A stretch of DNA of 63,640 nucleotides, taken from the NCBI GenBank assembly GCA_003133325.1, contig PKXA01000133.1, positions 1 through 63,640 on the forward strand. The letters are read 5' to 3'. The stretch is from Acidimicrobiaceae bacterium (lineage in GTDB: Bacteria > Actinomycetota > Acidimicrobiia > Acidimicrobiales > RAAP-2). Shown here piece by piece: positions 24,723 to 32,725 of this stretch; within the stretch, counting starts at the first letter, position 1, and each line of letters opens with the position of its first letter. The position numbers were made by a program, and so were the translations under genes. Under the pieces are notes generated by a model that did not search any database, was not told the DNA's origin, and saw only the letters and a list, made by a program, of their open reading frames with translations.

Positions 24723-24959
24723 GTGGACGTGCGTATCGGGATCGTGCAATCAATCAAGGAGCTCGACATCGAGTTGCCCGCCGATGCCGACCGCGACAAG
24801 GTCCTGGCCGATGTCGAGGTCGCATTGGCAAAGGAGGGCTCTATCCTCTGGTTGACCGATCGCAAAGGGCGCCGGGTGGGTGTCCCGGCGGCCAAGGTCG
24901 CTTATATAGAGATCGATGCCCCGGCCTCCGATCGTCGGGTCGGCTTCGGGGTCTCCTGA
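24723..24959 (+). CDS. DUF3107 family small protein
   Basis: The 78-residue protein reads V-D-V-R-I-G-I-V-Q-S-I-K-E-L-D-I-E-L, then V-E-V-A-L-A-K-E-G-S-I-L-W-L-T-D-R-K-G-R, V-G-V-P-A-A-K-V-A-Y-I-E-I, which is the DUF3107 pattern (mycobacterial TB9.4-like). It is a small soluble actinobacterial protein of unknown function. GTG 24723 follows GGAGAGGAG; the frame extends upstream only as shadow. A TATCGT -10 box lies about 50 nt before it. It is followed 61 bp later by the ArsA-like pair. Confidence 0.85.
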   Translation: MDVRIGIVQSIKELDIELPADADRDKVLADVEVALAKEGSILWLTDRKGRRVGVPAAKVAYIEIDAPASDRRVGFGVS

Positions 24960-25020
24960 TCCCGACTCTTCCAACTCCTTCGGCCGCCCCGGTGACGCTT
25001 CCCCGTGGTCCGGCGGCGAG

Positions 25021-25968
25021 ATGACAGCGCTCCTCGACCTGGAACTGGTCTTCGTGACCGGCAAGGGTGGTGTCGGCAAGACGACTGTTGCCTCGGCTAT
25101 GGCCCTGCTCGCCTCGCAGCGGGGGAAACGGGTGCTGGTGTGCGAAGTCGATGCCAAAGGCGACGTCTCCGGGTTCTATGAGGCGCCCCCGACCGGTTTT
25201 GCCGAAAAAGAGATACTCCCGGGCCTCTTTGCCATGACCATGGATACCGAGGCATCGCTTCGGGAGTATCTGAAGCTCCATTTGCGCATTCCGGTGGTGG
25301 GCCGGATCGGGCCGTTGGCCAAGGCGTTCGACTTCGTCGCCACCGCGGCGCCGGGGGTCCGGGAGATTCTCACCGTCGGGAAACTCTGCTTCGAGGTCCG
25401 TGAGCGCAATTACGATTTGGTGGTGGTGGACGCACCGGCATCGGGCCACATCATCGGGCAGCTGGCGGCGCCCCAGGCCATCAACGATCTGGTGAAGGTG
25501 GGTTTGATCCGGTCCCAGACCGACTGGATGCTCGACATCCTTTCCGATGCTTCCAAGACGGGCCTGATTGCCGTCTGTACACCCGAAGAGATGCCCGTCA
25601 ATGAGACGATCGAATTGGCGGTCCGGGTGAAACAGGAAACGACCGTGCAGCTGTCGGCAGTGGTGGTGAATCGGGTCCTTCCTGAACTGTTCGGTCGGCA
25701 CGAGGAAGTCGTCTTCGACGCATTGACCACCGCCGGCCCGACAGAAGACCTTGCCGAGTTGGTCGGGGGTGACCCCGCGCCGGTGCTCCAGGCTGCCCGG
25801 TTGGCTGTGACCATGAGGCGCACCCGCTCCACCCATCTCGAGCGACTCCGGGAAGGCATCGACCCGACGGTGCCCCTTCTCTATCTTCCCTACCTATTCA
25901 CCCGCTCACACGGCCTGCGGACCACTCGTCAAGTAGCGGCGTCTTTGGGCGAGGAGTTGGGATACTGA
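25021..25968 (+). CDS. ArsA/Get3-like ATPase, first of a pair
   Basis: The 315-residue SIMIBI-class ATPase has the deviant Walker A F-V-T-G-K-G-G-V-G-K-T-T at residues 11-22 and the switch region V-V-D-A-P-A-S-G-H at about 138-146. It resembles the first of two adjacent ArsA-like genes found in mycobacteria (Rv3679-Rv3680), whose products are likened to the eukaryotic Get3 targeting ATPase. It lacks arsenite-site cysteines, so arsenite transport is unlikely. ATG 25021 follows the glycine-rich end of the shadow frame. Its TGA overlaps the ATG of the second gene, so the pair is coupled and probably forms a heterodimer (inference). Confidence 0.87.
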   Translation: MTALLDLELVFVTGKGGVGKTTVASAMALLASQRGKRVLVCEVDAKGDVSGFYEAPPTGFAEKEILPGLFAMTMDTEASLREYLKLHLRIPVVGRIGPLAKAFDFVATAAPGVREILTVGKLCFEVRERNYDLVVVDAPASGHIIGQLAAPQAINDLVKVGLIRSQTDWMLDILSDASKTGLIAVCTPEEMPVNETIELAVRVKQETTVQLSAVVVNRVLPELFGRHEEVVFDALTTAGPTEDLAELVGGDPAPVLQAARLAVTMRRTRSTHLERLREGIDPTVPLLYLPYLFTRSHGLRTTRQVAASLGEELGY

Positions 25969-27206
25969 TGGCAACTGGGCGTTCGACCCAGAGAGCCGGC
26001 AGCCGGATGGGCCCACCGGCGGACTCTCCGGGAGATGGTTCGGGTTCCCTCGATGGTTTGCTGGCAGCCAAAGAGATAGTCATCGCCTGTGGACCGGGCG
26101 GGGTGGGAAAGACCACCACCGCGGCCGCGGCCGGAGTAATGGCTGCCCTGCGCCAGGGTGGGAAAGTCCTGGTCTTGACGGTCGATCCCGCCAAGCGTCT
26201 GGCCAACGCCCTCGGCCTCGAGGGAATCGGCAACACCGAGAGCCGGGTTCCCGACGAGGCATTCCGGTCCGCCGGCCTGAAACCCCGGGGGGAGCTGTGG
26301 GCGGCCATGCTCGATACCAAGGAGTCATGGGATGCCCTGATCCGTAGGCACGCCCCGGATCTGCAGACCAGGGACGCAATCCTGGCCAATCCGCTCTACA
26401 AGAACATCTCCGGGCGTTTCGTCCAAAGCCACGACTACATCGCCATGGAGCGCCTTTACGAGATCCACTCCGACGGCAAGTATGACCTGATAGTCGTCGA
26501 TACCCCCCCCACCCGCAATGCCCTTGACTTCCTGGACGCCCCACAACGATTGGCCGACTTCTTTTCATCTCGACTGCTGCGCTGGTTGATCGTGCCCTAT
26601 CGGTCACGGTTGGTAAATGTGGCGACCAGGCCCTTTTACCAAGTCGCCGACCGCATCCTCGGCACCCAGTTCCTCGCCGATATCTCCGAATTCTTCGTCC
26701 TCTTTCAATCGATGCATGACGGCTTCGTCGAGCGGGCAGGAGCGGTGCAACGGCTGCTCTCTGACCGGAGGACGACATTCATGGTGGTGTCCACCCTCGA
26801 GGGCGTGCCGCTCCGCGAGGCGGAGTTCTTTGCCCAGGAACTGACCTCGCGCCACCTCCACCTCGGTGCCATCGTGTTGAACAAGGTGCTTCCTGCCTAT
26901 CTCCAGGGCTCGGCGGCGGCGACGGTGGCCCAAGCGATGAAAGACCGGGCGGAGGAGTTGGCCAATTCGCTGGCACCGACGCTGGGGTCGGTCGACACCA
27001 CACTCGGCGATGTGGCTCAGATCCGGCGGGTGCTCACCGAGGTGGCAGAGAGCTTCTTGAACTTCCGGGTGGTCGCACTGCGAGAAGCCGAGGAGAAGTC
27101 GCAGTTGGGCACCGTGCCTGAGGTCCTGGCCACTGTGCCGTTCTTCGATACCGATATCTACGACCTGGCTGGATTGGTCAGGTTGGGGGAGCAGATCTGG
27201 GACTGA
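25968..27206 (+). CDS. ArsA/Get3-like ATPase, second of a pair
   Basis: The 412-residue ATPase has I-A-C-G-P-G-G-V-G-K-T-T as its deviant Walker A at residues 39-50, D-P-A-K-R-L-A-N-A-L as switch I, and V-V-D-T-P-P-T-R-N-A as switch II. The central part is helical and hydrophobic (F-F-S-S-R-L-L-R-W-L-I-V-P-Y), as in tail-anchor-binding grooves. The N-terminal 35 residues are low-complexity. It overlaps the first ATPase by one base and is followed by a hairpin at 27255. Pairs of unequal ATPases like this are typical of actinobacteria. Confidence 0.87.
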   Translation: MATGRSTQRAGSRMGPPADSPGDGSGSLDGLLAAKEIVIACGPGGVGKTTTAAAAGVMAALRQGGKVLVLTVDPAKRLANALGLEGIGNTESRVPDEAFRSAGLKPRGELWAAMLDTKESWDALIRRHAPDLQTRDAILANPLYKNISGRFVQSHDYIAMERLYEIHSDGKYDLIVVDTPPTRNALDFLDAPQRLADFFSSRLLRWLIVPYRSRLVNVATRPFYQVADRILGTQFLADISEFFVLFQSMHDGFVERAGAVQRLLSDRRTTFMVVSTLEGVPLREAEFFAQELTSRHLHLGAIVLNKVLPAYLQGSAAATVAQAMKDRAEELANSLAPTLGSVDTTLGDVAQIRRVLTEVAESFLNFRVVALREAEEKSQLGTVPEVLATVPFFDTDIYDLAGLVRLGEQIWD

Positions 27207-27254
27207 CCTCGCCAGCTCGACCCGCCTCCGTTCCGACCCCAGCCCGGTGATTGT

Positions 27255-27275
27255 TTCGCTCCAGGTTCGAGCGAA
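27255..27275 (+). terminator. candidate terminator hairpin after the ArsA-like pair
   Basis: TTCGCTC (27255-27261) and GAGCGAA (27269-27275) form a perfect 7-bp stem with a 7-base loop, 49 bp after the second ATPase gene. No U-tract follows. Confidence 0.4.
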
Positions 27276-27405
27276 TGGGAATGGCGGCCTCAAAGGGTTT
27301 GCGCACAATCTCGGCGAGCCACCGGCACTTGTCGGCACGAGCCGAGGATCCTCGCCCGCTTCCCGTGAAGTGCTCGCCTGCGAATTCGGCCTACGCCGCC
27401 TCGTT

Positions 27406-27411
27406 TACGAT
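27406..27411 (+). promoter_or_regulatory. -10 box of a probable leaderless promoter (O-methyltransferase)
   Basis: TACGAT, 6 nt before ATG 27418. Confidence 0.55.
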
Positions 27412-27417
27412 ACATCT

Positions 27418-28062
27418 ATGACCGACATAGTTGATCCGGCCATCGAGGCGTATGCCGAATCCCATACCACCGCGCCGCCGGACCTCCTCGAAGCCGTCGC
27501 CTCCGAGACACGCTCCACCCTGAAGGCTCCGGGCATGATGGTCGGGCGCATAGAGGGTCGCTTCCTCGAACTGTTGGTGTTCGGGACCGGGGCCGTTTCG
27601 ATTCTCGAAATCGGCACGTTCAGCGGCTACTCGGCACTGGCCATGGCCGCGGGACTGGTGCCGGGAGGATCAATCGTGACCTGTGAGATCGATCCCGTGC
27701 ATGCCGAGATCGCCCGACGGCACATTGCCGCCAGCCCTTATGCCGACCGGATCGATGTGATGGTGGGTCCGGCCCTCGGCACCATTGCATCGTTGCCCGG
27801 CCCGTTCGACCTGGTCTTCATGGACGCCGACAAGTCCGGTTACCTCGCCTACTACGAGGCGGTCCTGGCCAAGCTGTCCCCGAGGGGGCTGATCGTGGCC
27901 GACAACACGCTTTGGAGCGGTCGGATCCTCGATCCCACCGATACGTCGGCGGACACGCAGGCGCTGCGGGCGTTCAACGACAAGGTCGCCACCGATCCGC
28001 GGGTGGTGGCAGTCGTGACCACCGTGCGTGATGGTGTGACGATGATCCGGCGGGCTGGGTGA
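27418..28062 (+). CDS. class I SAM-dependent O-methyltransferase (COMT/CCoAOMT family)
   Basis: The 214-residue protein has I-L-E-I-G-T-F-S-G-Y-S-A-L-A (motif I of the O-methyltransferase 3 family), T-C-E-I-D-P at the SAM ribose site, V-F-M-D-A-D-K-S-G-Y and D-N-T-L-W-S-G, the metal-site residues of catechol-type enzymes. It methylates a hydroxyl group, probably with a divalent metal; the substrate is unknown. The ATG is the leaderless type. A GTG-started PHP gene begins 4 bp after its stop, so transcription continues. Confidence 0.88.
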   Translation: MTDIVDPAIEAYAESHTTAPPDLLEAVASETRSTLKAPGMMVGRIEGRFLELLVFGTGAVSILEIGTFSGYSALAMAAGLVPGGSIVTCEIDPVHAEIARRHIAASPYADRIDVMVGPALGTIASLPGPFDLVFMDADKSGYLAYYEAVLAKLSPRGLIVADNTLWSGRILDPTDTSADTQALRAFNDKVATDPRVVAVVTTVRDGVTMIRRAG

Positions 28063-28065
28063 TCG

Positions 28066-28974
28066 GTGCTTGACTACCACCTCCATCTGTGGCCGCATGC
28101 CCAGAGCGACGCCGAGGCAACCTTCGAACAGGTGGCGGCCTACTGTGAGCACGCCAGGGCCCATGGCATCACCGAAATTGCCCTGACCGAGCACCTGTTC
28201 CGATTCACCCAGGCCAAAGACCTGCTCGGTGGTTTCTGGGACGACCTCCCCGGGGAATCGCTTCGTCCGGGAATGGCGGCTTACTGGGACCACCACGCCC
28301 GGGTGGACCTGGACAGTTATGTCGAAGTCGTCCAAGCGGTGAAGGCAGAGGGGTTCCCTGTCGTCCTCGGTCTCGAGGTCGACTACTACCAGGGTCGGAT
28401 GGACGAGGTGGCCGATCTGCTGCGTGACTACCCCTTTGATGTCCTGCTCGGTTCGGTGCACTGGTTGGGTACCTGGAGGTTCGACGTCCTGAGCGATCCG
28501 TCGGTGATGGCCGAATGGGAGGTTCGCGACATCGAGGCGGTATGGGACGAGTACACCCGGGCCATGGAGGAGTTGGGAGCCTCAGGGGTCTGTGACGTAT
28601 TCGCCCATCCTGATCTGGTGAAGATCGCCGGGAAGGTCCCAGTGGTGCCCGACGAGTTCTACGATCGGATGGCAGAGGCGGCGGTGGTCTCGGGGATGGC
28701 CGCCGAGGTGTCGTCGGCCGGGTGGCGCAAACCGTTTGGCGAGGAGTACCCGGCACCCCCACTCATGCGTCGCTTCATCGCGCAGGGAGTCCCGTTGACC
28801 ACTGCCTCCGACGCCCACTCTCTTCCCGAGGTGGCCGACCGGGCCGAGGACTTGCGAGGGCTGCTGTTGGCGGCCGGAGTGACCGAGTTGCAGGGCTTTC
28901 GGGACCGCCGACCTTATAGGGTGCCGATTTCGCCACTGGGCGCCGAGTTGACGTCTCCGGACCCGGAAGCCTGA
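28066..28974 (+). CDS. PHP-domain phosphoesterase (histidinol-phosphatase HisK type)
   Basis: The 302-residue protein opens D-Y-H-L-H-L-W (metal-binding H-x-H of PHP domains). It has L-T-E-H-L-F-R-F, L-G-L-E-V-D-Y-Y, L-L-G-S-V-H-W-L, F-A-H-P-D-L and S-D-A-H-S, the ordered PHP metal ligands. HisK-type enzymes dephosphorylate histidinol phosphate, but other PHP proteins act on different phosphates, and no his genes are nearby. It lies in a probable operon with the O-methyltransferase upstream and pdtaS 2 bp downstream. Confidence 0.85.
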   Translation: MLDYHLHLWPHAQSDAEATFEQVAAYCEHARAHGITEIALTEHLFRFTQAKDLLGGFWDDLPGESLRPGMAAYWDHHARVDLDSYVEVVQAVKAEGFPVVLGLEVDYYQGRMDEVADLLRDYPFDVLLGSVHWLGTWRFDVLSDPSVMAEWEVRDIEAVWDEYTRAMEELGASGVCDVFAHPDLVKIAGKVPVVPDEFYDRMAEAAVVSGMAAEVSSAGWRKPFGEEYPAPPLMRRFIAQGVPLTTASDAHSLPEVADRAEDLRGLLLAAGVTELQGFRDRRPYRVPISPLGAELTSPDPEA

Positions 28975-28976
28975 CG

Positions 28977-30530
28977 GTGGCCACCCCAGCCGAGCTGGCA
29001 CTGGAGCGCACTGATCTCACTGACGTGCAGCTGGCCCACGTCCAGAGGCTGATGGGGACATGGGGGATCCTGGCTGATCTGTCCTTCTCCGACCTGGTGC
29101 TGATGGCGCCGATGGCGTCGCCTCCCCATCAACTTCGGACGACAGAGCAGGTACTGGTCATTCTGGGCCAAATGCGCCCGTCCAACAGCGCCACCGTGGT
29201 GCAGCACGACCTGGTGGGTCAGTCCGTCGACGCCGCCGACTGGCCGGTGGTCTCGGCTTCCTGGCAATCGGGCGACGTGGCGCGAGGCGAGATGCAGATG
29301 GAGCCTGACGAGGAGCCAGTTCGCATCCATTGCATTCCCGTTCGGTGCGAAGGAATCCTGGTGGCGGTATTGGCCAGGCTGGTGGCCGGGGCCGGCCGTC
29401 GTCCCGGCCATCTCGAACGCACCTACCGCGATGTCTTTGACCGGTTTGCCGTGATGTTGTCGGAGTCGAGCTTTCCGTTCCCCAGCGAAGAGGTCGCCAC
29501 TGAAGAGGCTCCACGGGTGGGTGACGGCATTGTGCTGGTCGACGAAGAGGGCCGGGTGCGCTTTGCCTCGCCCAACGCCACCAACGCGTTGCATCGCATG
29601 GGGATGTATTCCCAACTCGAAGGTCGTCGCCTCTATGACCTGGGGTTGGAGGAGTCGGCCATTGAATGGGCCCTGGCCTCGGCGATGCCGGTGGTCGAAG
29701 AGGTGGAACGTCGCCCTGACGTCATCGTCCTGTTGCACTGCATCCCGCTGTTGGCCCATGGTGACGTCACCGGCTGTCTGGTTCTCCTTCGCGACGTGAC
29801 CGACGTCCGCCGGCTCGACCGTTTGCTGCTTTCCAAGGATGCGGCCATCCGCGAAGTTCATCATCGGGTCAAGAACAACCTGCAGACCATCTCCGCCCTC
29901 CTCCGCCTGCAGGCCCGTCGACTGCCGCCCGGGGTCGGTCGGGTAGCGCTCTTCGAAGCGGAACGGCGGGTCCAGTCGATTGCCATCGTCCACGAGATCC
30001 TGTCCCGCGAGCCGAGGGACCAGGTCCCGTTCGACGAGATTGTCACCGCGGTGATCCGTATGGCCGAAGACTCGGTGGTGTCATCATCCAAGGTGACGTT
30101 CAGCGTGACCGGGGAACTGGGGGAGGTGCCCGCCGATGTCGCCACTCCGTTGGCAGTGGTTCTGGCCGAGCTCTTACAGAACGCTGTCGAGCACGCGTTC
30201 ATCGAGTTCGACCAGGACGACGCCGATAGGCCTGACCGACCCGGCACTGTCCGAGGTACGCCCAAGCCGGTCGGTCATATAGCCATTCACCTGGCCGCCG
30301 ACGATACCCGACTGGTCGTCGAAGTGGCCGATGACGGTTCGGGACTCCCGGAAGGGTTCGATTTCGACGTCACCATGAGCCTGGGTCTCTCGATCGTCCG
30401 GGACCTGGTCAGGACCCAGTTGGATGGGTCCATCGTCATGAGCAACCGGCACGAGAATGACTCGGAGTCGACCGGGACCGCGGTGTTGATCGAACTGCCG
30501 GTGCGCGAAGCCCAACGGATCGGTTCGTAA
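28977..30530 (+). CDS. pdtaS: PdtaS-type sensor histidine kinase
   Basis: The 517-residue protein has a GAF-like N-terminal domain (about residues 15-165), a PAS domain (about 180-280), and a HisKA_2 domain with E-V-H-H-R-V-K-N-N-L-Q (His295/His296), then a HATPase domain with E-L-L-Q-N-A-V-E-H-A and D-D-G-S-G-L. This is the layout of mycobacterial PdtaS, which phosphorylates the RNA-binding response regulator PdtaR. There is no membrane segment, so it is cytosolic. The partner regulator is not in this window. The neighbouring convergent whiB1 repeats the mycobacterial whiB1-pdtaS arrangement. Confidence 0.88.
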   Translation: MATPAELALERTDLTDVQLAHVQRLMGTWGILADLSFSDLVLMAPMASPPHQLRTTEQVLVILGQMRPSNSATVVQHDLVGQSVDAADWPVVSASWQSGDVARGEMQMEPDEEPVRIHCIPVRCEGILVAVLARLVAGAGRRPGHLERTYRDVFDRFAVMLSESSFPFPSEEVATEEAPRVGDGIVLVDEEGRVRFASPNATNALHRMGMYSQLEGRRLYDLGLEESAIEWALASAMPVVEEVERRPDVIVLLHCIPLLAHGDVTGCLVLLRDVTDVRRLDRLLLSKDAAIREVHHRVKNNLQTISALLRLQARRLPPGVGRVALFEAERRVQSIAIVHEILSREPRDQVPFDEIVTAVIRMAEDSVVSSSKVTFSVTGELGEVPADVATPLAVVLAELLQNAVEHAFIEFDQDDADRPDRPGTVRGTPKPVGHIAIHLAADDTRLVVEVADDGSGLPEGFDFDVTMSLGLSIVRDLVRTQLDGSIVMSNRHENDSESTGTAVLIELPVREAQRIGS

Positions 30531-30632
30531 TTCGCCCGGTCGGGTACCGAGGCGACGAAATCGGATCAGGGGGTCGGAAAGAAGCGGCGTCCCGGACCCG
30601 GTGCGGGTCACCCGGCGGAGGGAAAGTCAGGC

Positions 30633-30923
30633 TCAGGAAGCCCGCCGGCGCGATGCCAGCCAGGCCTTGCGGAGCTTTCGTCGCTCCTCTTCAGAAGTGC
30701 CACCCCATACGCCGGACTCCTGATTGGTAGCCAGGGCGAAGTCGAGACACGGCTCCTGAGCGTCGCAGATCCGACATACCCGTTTGGCCGCTTCGATCTG
30801 GTCGATCGCCGGACCCGTGGTGCCGATGGGGAAGAAAAGGTCGGGTTCCGTGCTGCGACAGGCAGCCAGATCGCGCCAGTCCCCCTCGTCCCATTCGACA
30901 GTCCGATTCCACACGAGCGCCAC
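30633..30923 (-). CDS. whiB1: WhiB family Fe-S transcriptional regulator, WhiB1-like
   Basis: The 96-residue product has the four WhiB cysteines: A-C-R-S (Cys22), V-C-R-I-C (Cys50, Cys53) and E-P-C-L (Cys59). These are followed by S-G-V-W-G-G-T-S-E-E-E-R-R, the conserved turn that binds sigma factor, and a basic C-terminal tail for DNA contact. WhiB proteins hold a nitric-oxide- and oxygen-sensitive 4Fe-4S cluster and bind the primary sigma factor. GTG 30923 is chosen because GGAGGA lies 7 nt upstream and the length then matches WhiB1; a longer start at 31004 would read through regulatory DNA. The location next to pdtaS supports WhiB1. Confidence 0.88.
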   Translation of the reverse strand: MALVWNRTVEWDEGDWRDLAACRSTEPDLFFPIGTTGPAIDQIEAAKRVCRICDAQEPCLDFALATNQESGVWGGTSEEERRKLRKAWLASRRRAS

Positions 30924-30959
30924 GAGGCTTCCTCCGCTCCCGATTTCGAGATACCCAAT

Positions 30960-30975
30960 TGTGATCTGTTTCACA
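30960..30975. promoter_or_regulatory. perfect CRP-type palindrome upstream of whiB1
   Basis: TGTGA, six bases, TCACA: an exact match to the CRP/FNR-family consensus, centred about 44 bp upstream of the whiB1 start. Mycobacterial whiB1 is known to be controlled by CRP, so this is a likely cAMP-receptor-protein site. Confidence 0.7.
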
Positions 30976-31018
30976 TGGCTCAGCGCGGAAAAGTCGCCAG
31001 CCATTTGGGGTTCCCCCC

Positions 31019-31048
31019 TAGAGTAACCATCGTCTTGCATGGTTGCAA
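31019..31048. promoter_or_regulatory. promoter region between whiB1 and the glycerophosphodiesterase gene
   Basis: On the minus strand TTGCAA (31048-31043), 17 bases, TACTCT (31025-31020) forms a good sigma-70-type promoter for whiB1. The heptamer TAGAGTA at 31019-31025 also reads TAGAGT on the plus strand. The -35 lies in a 16-bp inverted repeat (31034-31049; arms CTTGCA and TGCAAG). Confidence 0.5.
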
Positions 31049-31117
31049 GCAGTTTTACCCGGTTGAGCGTCACTTTTTTGGCAGTTTTCGCGCCTGAGGG
31101 CACTCGGGAGGATCAAT

Positions 31118-31822
31118 GTGAGAATGAACGTGGCCATTCAGGGCCATAGGGGGAGCCCGGAGCCATCCGATGGGATTTCCGAGAACACCCTGGCCGCCTT
31201 TGCCCGTGCTCGGCGCCTGGGGGCTGATGGTGTCGAACTCGACGTCCGTCTCACCGCCGACGGCGCCTTGGCCGTCTGCCACGACCCGAATATCCCCGGG
31301 GTCGGGAGGGTGGCTGACCTGGACGTGCACCAACTACCCGACCACGTGCCTCTGCTGGCGGCAGCCCTGGGGGCATGCGTGGGCATGACGGTGAATGTCG
31401 AGGTGAAGAACCTCCCCACCGAGGCGAACTACGACCCCGACGAGACGGCAGCGAGGATGGTGGCCAATGCCATAGCCGAGGCCGACCTGGGAGAGGGCGT
31501 CGTCGTGTCGTCGTTCTGGCCCCCGTCGCTCGATGCCGTCCTGGCTGTTGACCCGGCGCTCGCCACCGGGTTGTTGTTGGCCGAGTGGGCGGATCCGACC
31601 CAAAGCCTGATGATGGCGCAGGACATGGGCTTTCGGGCTCTGCATCTCCACCAGTCCCTGGTAACCACGGCCCTGGTGGAGGAGACCCACGCTGCCGGTC
31701 TGGCGGTGGCCGTCTGGACGGTCAACGACCCGGAAGCCATGACGGCCACAGCCACCTGCGGCGTCGACACCATCATCACCGACGACGTCCCTCTGGCCGT
31801 GACCACCATCAGAGTAACCTGA
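31118..31822 (+). CDS. glycerophosphodiester phosphodiesterase family protein
   Basis: The 234-residue TIM-barrel has A-I-Q-G-H-R-G (catalytic His), S-E-N-T-L-A-A-F, V-E-L-D-V-R-L-T-A-D-G, V-C-H-D-P-N and V-N-V-E-V-K-N, the ordered GDPD catalytic and metal residues. It hydrolyses glycerophosphodiesters from membrane lipid turnover to glycerol-3-phosphate and an alcohol. There is no signal peptide, so it is cytosolic. GGGAGG lies 9 nt upstream of the GTG 31118 start; ATG 31124 is a close alternative. Confidence 0.9.
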   Translation: MRMNVAIQGHRGSPEPSDGISENTLAAFARARRLGADGVELDVRLTADGALAVCHDPNIPGVGRVADLDVHQLPDHVPLLAAALGACVGMTVNVEVKNLPTEANYDPDETAARMVANAIAEADLGEGVVVSSFWPPSLDAVLAVDPALATGLLLAEWADPTQSLMMAQDMGFRALHLHQSLVTTALVEETHAAGLAVAVWTVNDPEAMTATATCGVDTIITDDVPLAVTTIRVT

Positions 31823-31918
31823 CCGACCCGGGCGAGATCACCGGGAGGACGACCTTCTGACCAGGGATCGCGTGATCGATTGGTCGTGGAAGGCATTTTT
31901 CGTCAACAATGCACGGCC

Positions 31919-32698
31919 ATGAACGTCGTCGTCTGTGTGAAACAAATCCCCGATCCGGCCGCGCCGCCGTCACTCGATCCGGGGACAAACAACCTCATCC
32001 GAGCGGGCAAGCTCATTCTCGATGATTCCGACGCCTACGGTGTCGAGATGGCGCTACAGCTTGTCGACAAGGCGGGCGAGGGTGAAGTGACCCTGGTGTC
32101 CATGACTCCGAACGGTGAGACCTCCGGGCTTCGAACCGCACTGGCCATGGGAGCCGCCAAGGCCATTTTGATCAGCGACGACAGCCTGGCCGGCACGGAT
32201 GCACTGGGAACCGCCAAGGTGCTGGCCGCGGCCATCAAGCGGGCAGAGCCGGACTTGATCCTGGCCGCCACCGAGTCCACCGACGGGTATACGGGTACGA
32301 CTCCGGTCCAGATCGCCGAGATCCTGGGTCTTCCGTCGGTCACCTTCGCCAAGAAGGTAGAAATCGACGGCGGCTCGCTCAAGGTCGAACGCCAGACCGA
32401 GGCTGGTTACGACGAGGTCGAAAGCCCGCTTCCGGCCCTGGTCACCGTTACCGCCGGCGTCGTGGAGCCCCGCTACCCGTCGTTCAAGGGGATAATGGCG
32501 GCGAAGTCGAAGCCGGTCGAAACCTTGACCATCGCCGATCTGGGCATCGATGCAGGCCAGGTGGGAGCCACCGGCGCCCGCCAGGAGATCACCGACGTGT
32601 CCGCCTCGGAGGAACGTGCGTCGGGCGAGATAGTCGTCGACGAAGGTGACGCCCACGAGCGGGTCATCCAGTTCCTCGAGCAGCTGAAGGTCCTGTAG
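31919..32698 (+). CDS. etfB: electron transfer flavoprotein beta subunit
   Basis: The 259-residue protein reads M-N-V-V-V-C-V-K-Q-I-P-D, then D-A-Y-G-V-E-M-A-L and T-D-G-Y-T-G-T-T-P-V-Q-I-A, the AMP-binding and recognition segments of EtfB, and ends with a flexible tail. With EtfA it moves electrons from acyl-CoA and other dehydrogenases to the quinone pool. ATG 31919 is chosen on family alignment; no clear ribosome-binding site is seen. etfA follows 27 bp after the stop. Confidence 0.93.
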   Translation: MNVVVCVKQIPDPAAPPSLDPGTNNLIRAGKLILDDSDAYGVEMALQLVDKAGEGEVTLVSMTPNGETSGLRTALAMGAAKAILISDDSLAGTDALGTAKVLAAAIKRAEPDLILAATESTDGYTGTTPVQIAEILGLPSVTFAKKVEIDGGSLKVERQTEAGYDEVESPLPALVTVTAGVVEPRYPSFKGIMAAKSKPVETLTIADLGIDAGQVGATGARQEITDVSASEERASGEIVVDEGDAHERVIQFLEQLKVL

Positions 32699-32725
32699 GG
32701 ACCGAGTAGGGAGAACGAGCACACA

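Noticed and set aside
25021-27206. Arsenite efflux operon
   Set aside because: The ArsA-like ATPases lack arsenite-site cysteines, and no arsB, arsC or live arsR lies beside them.
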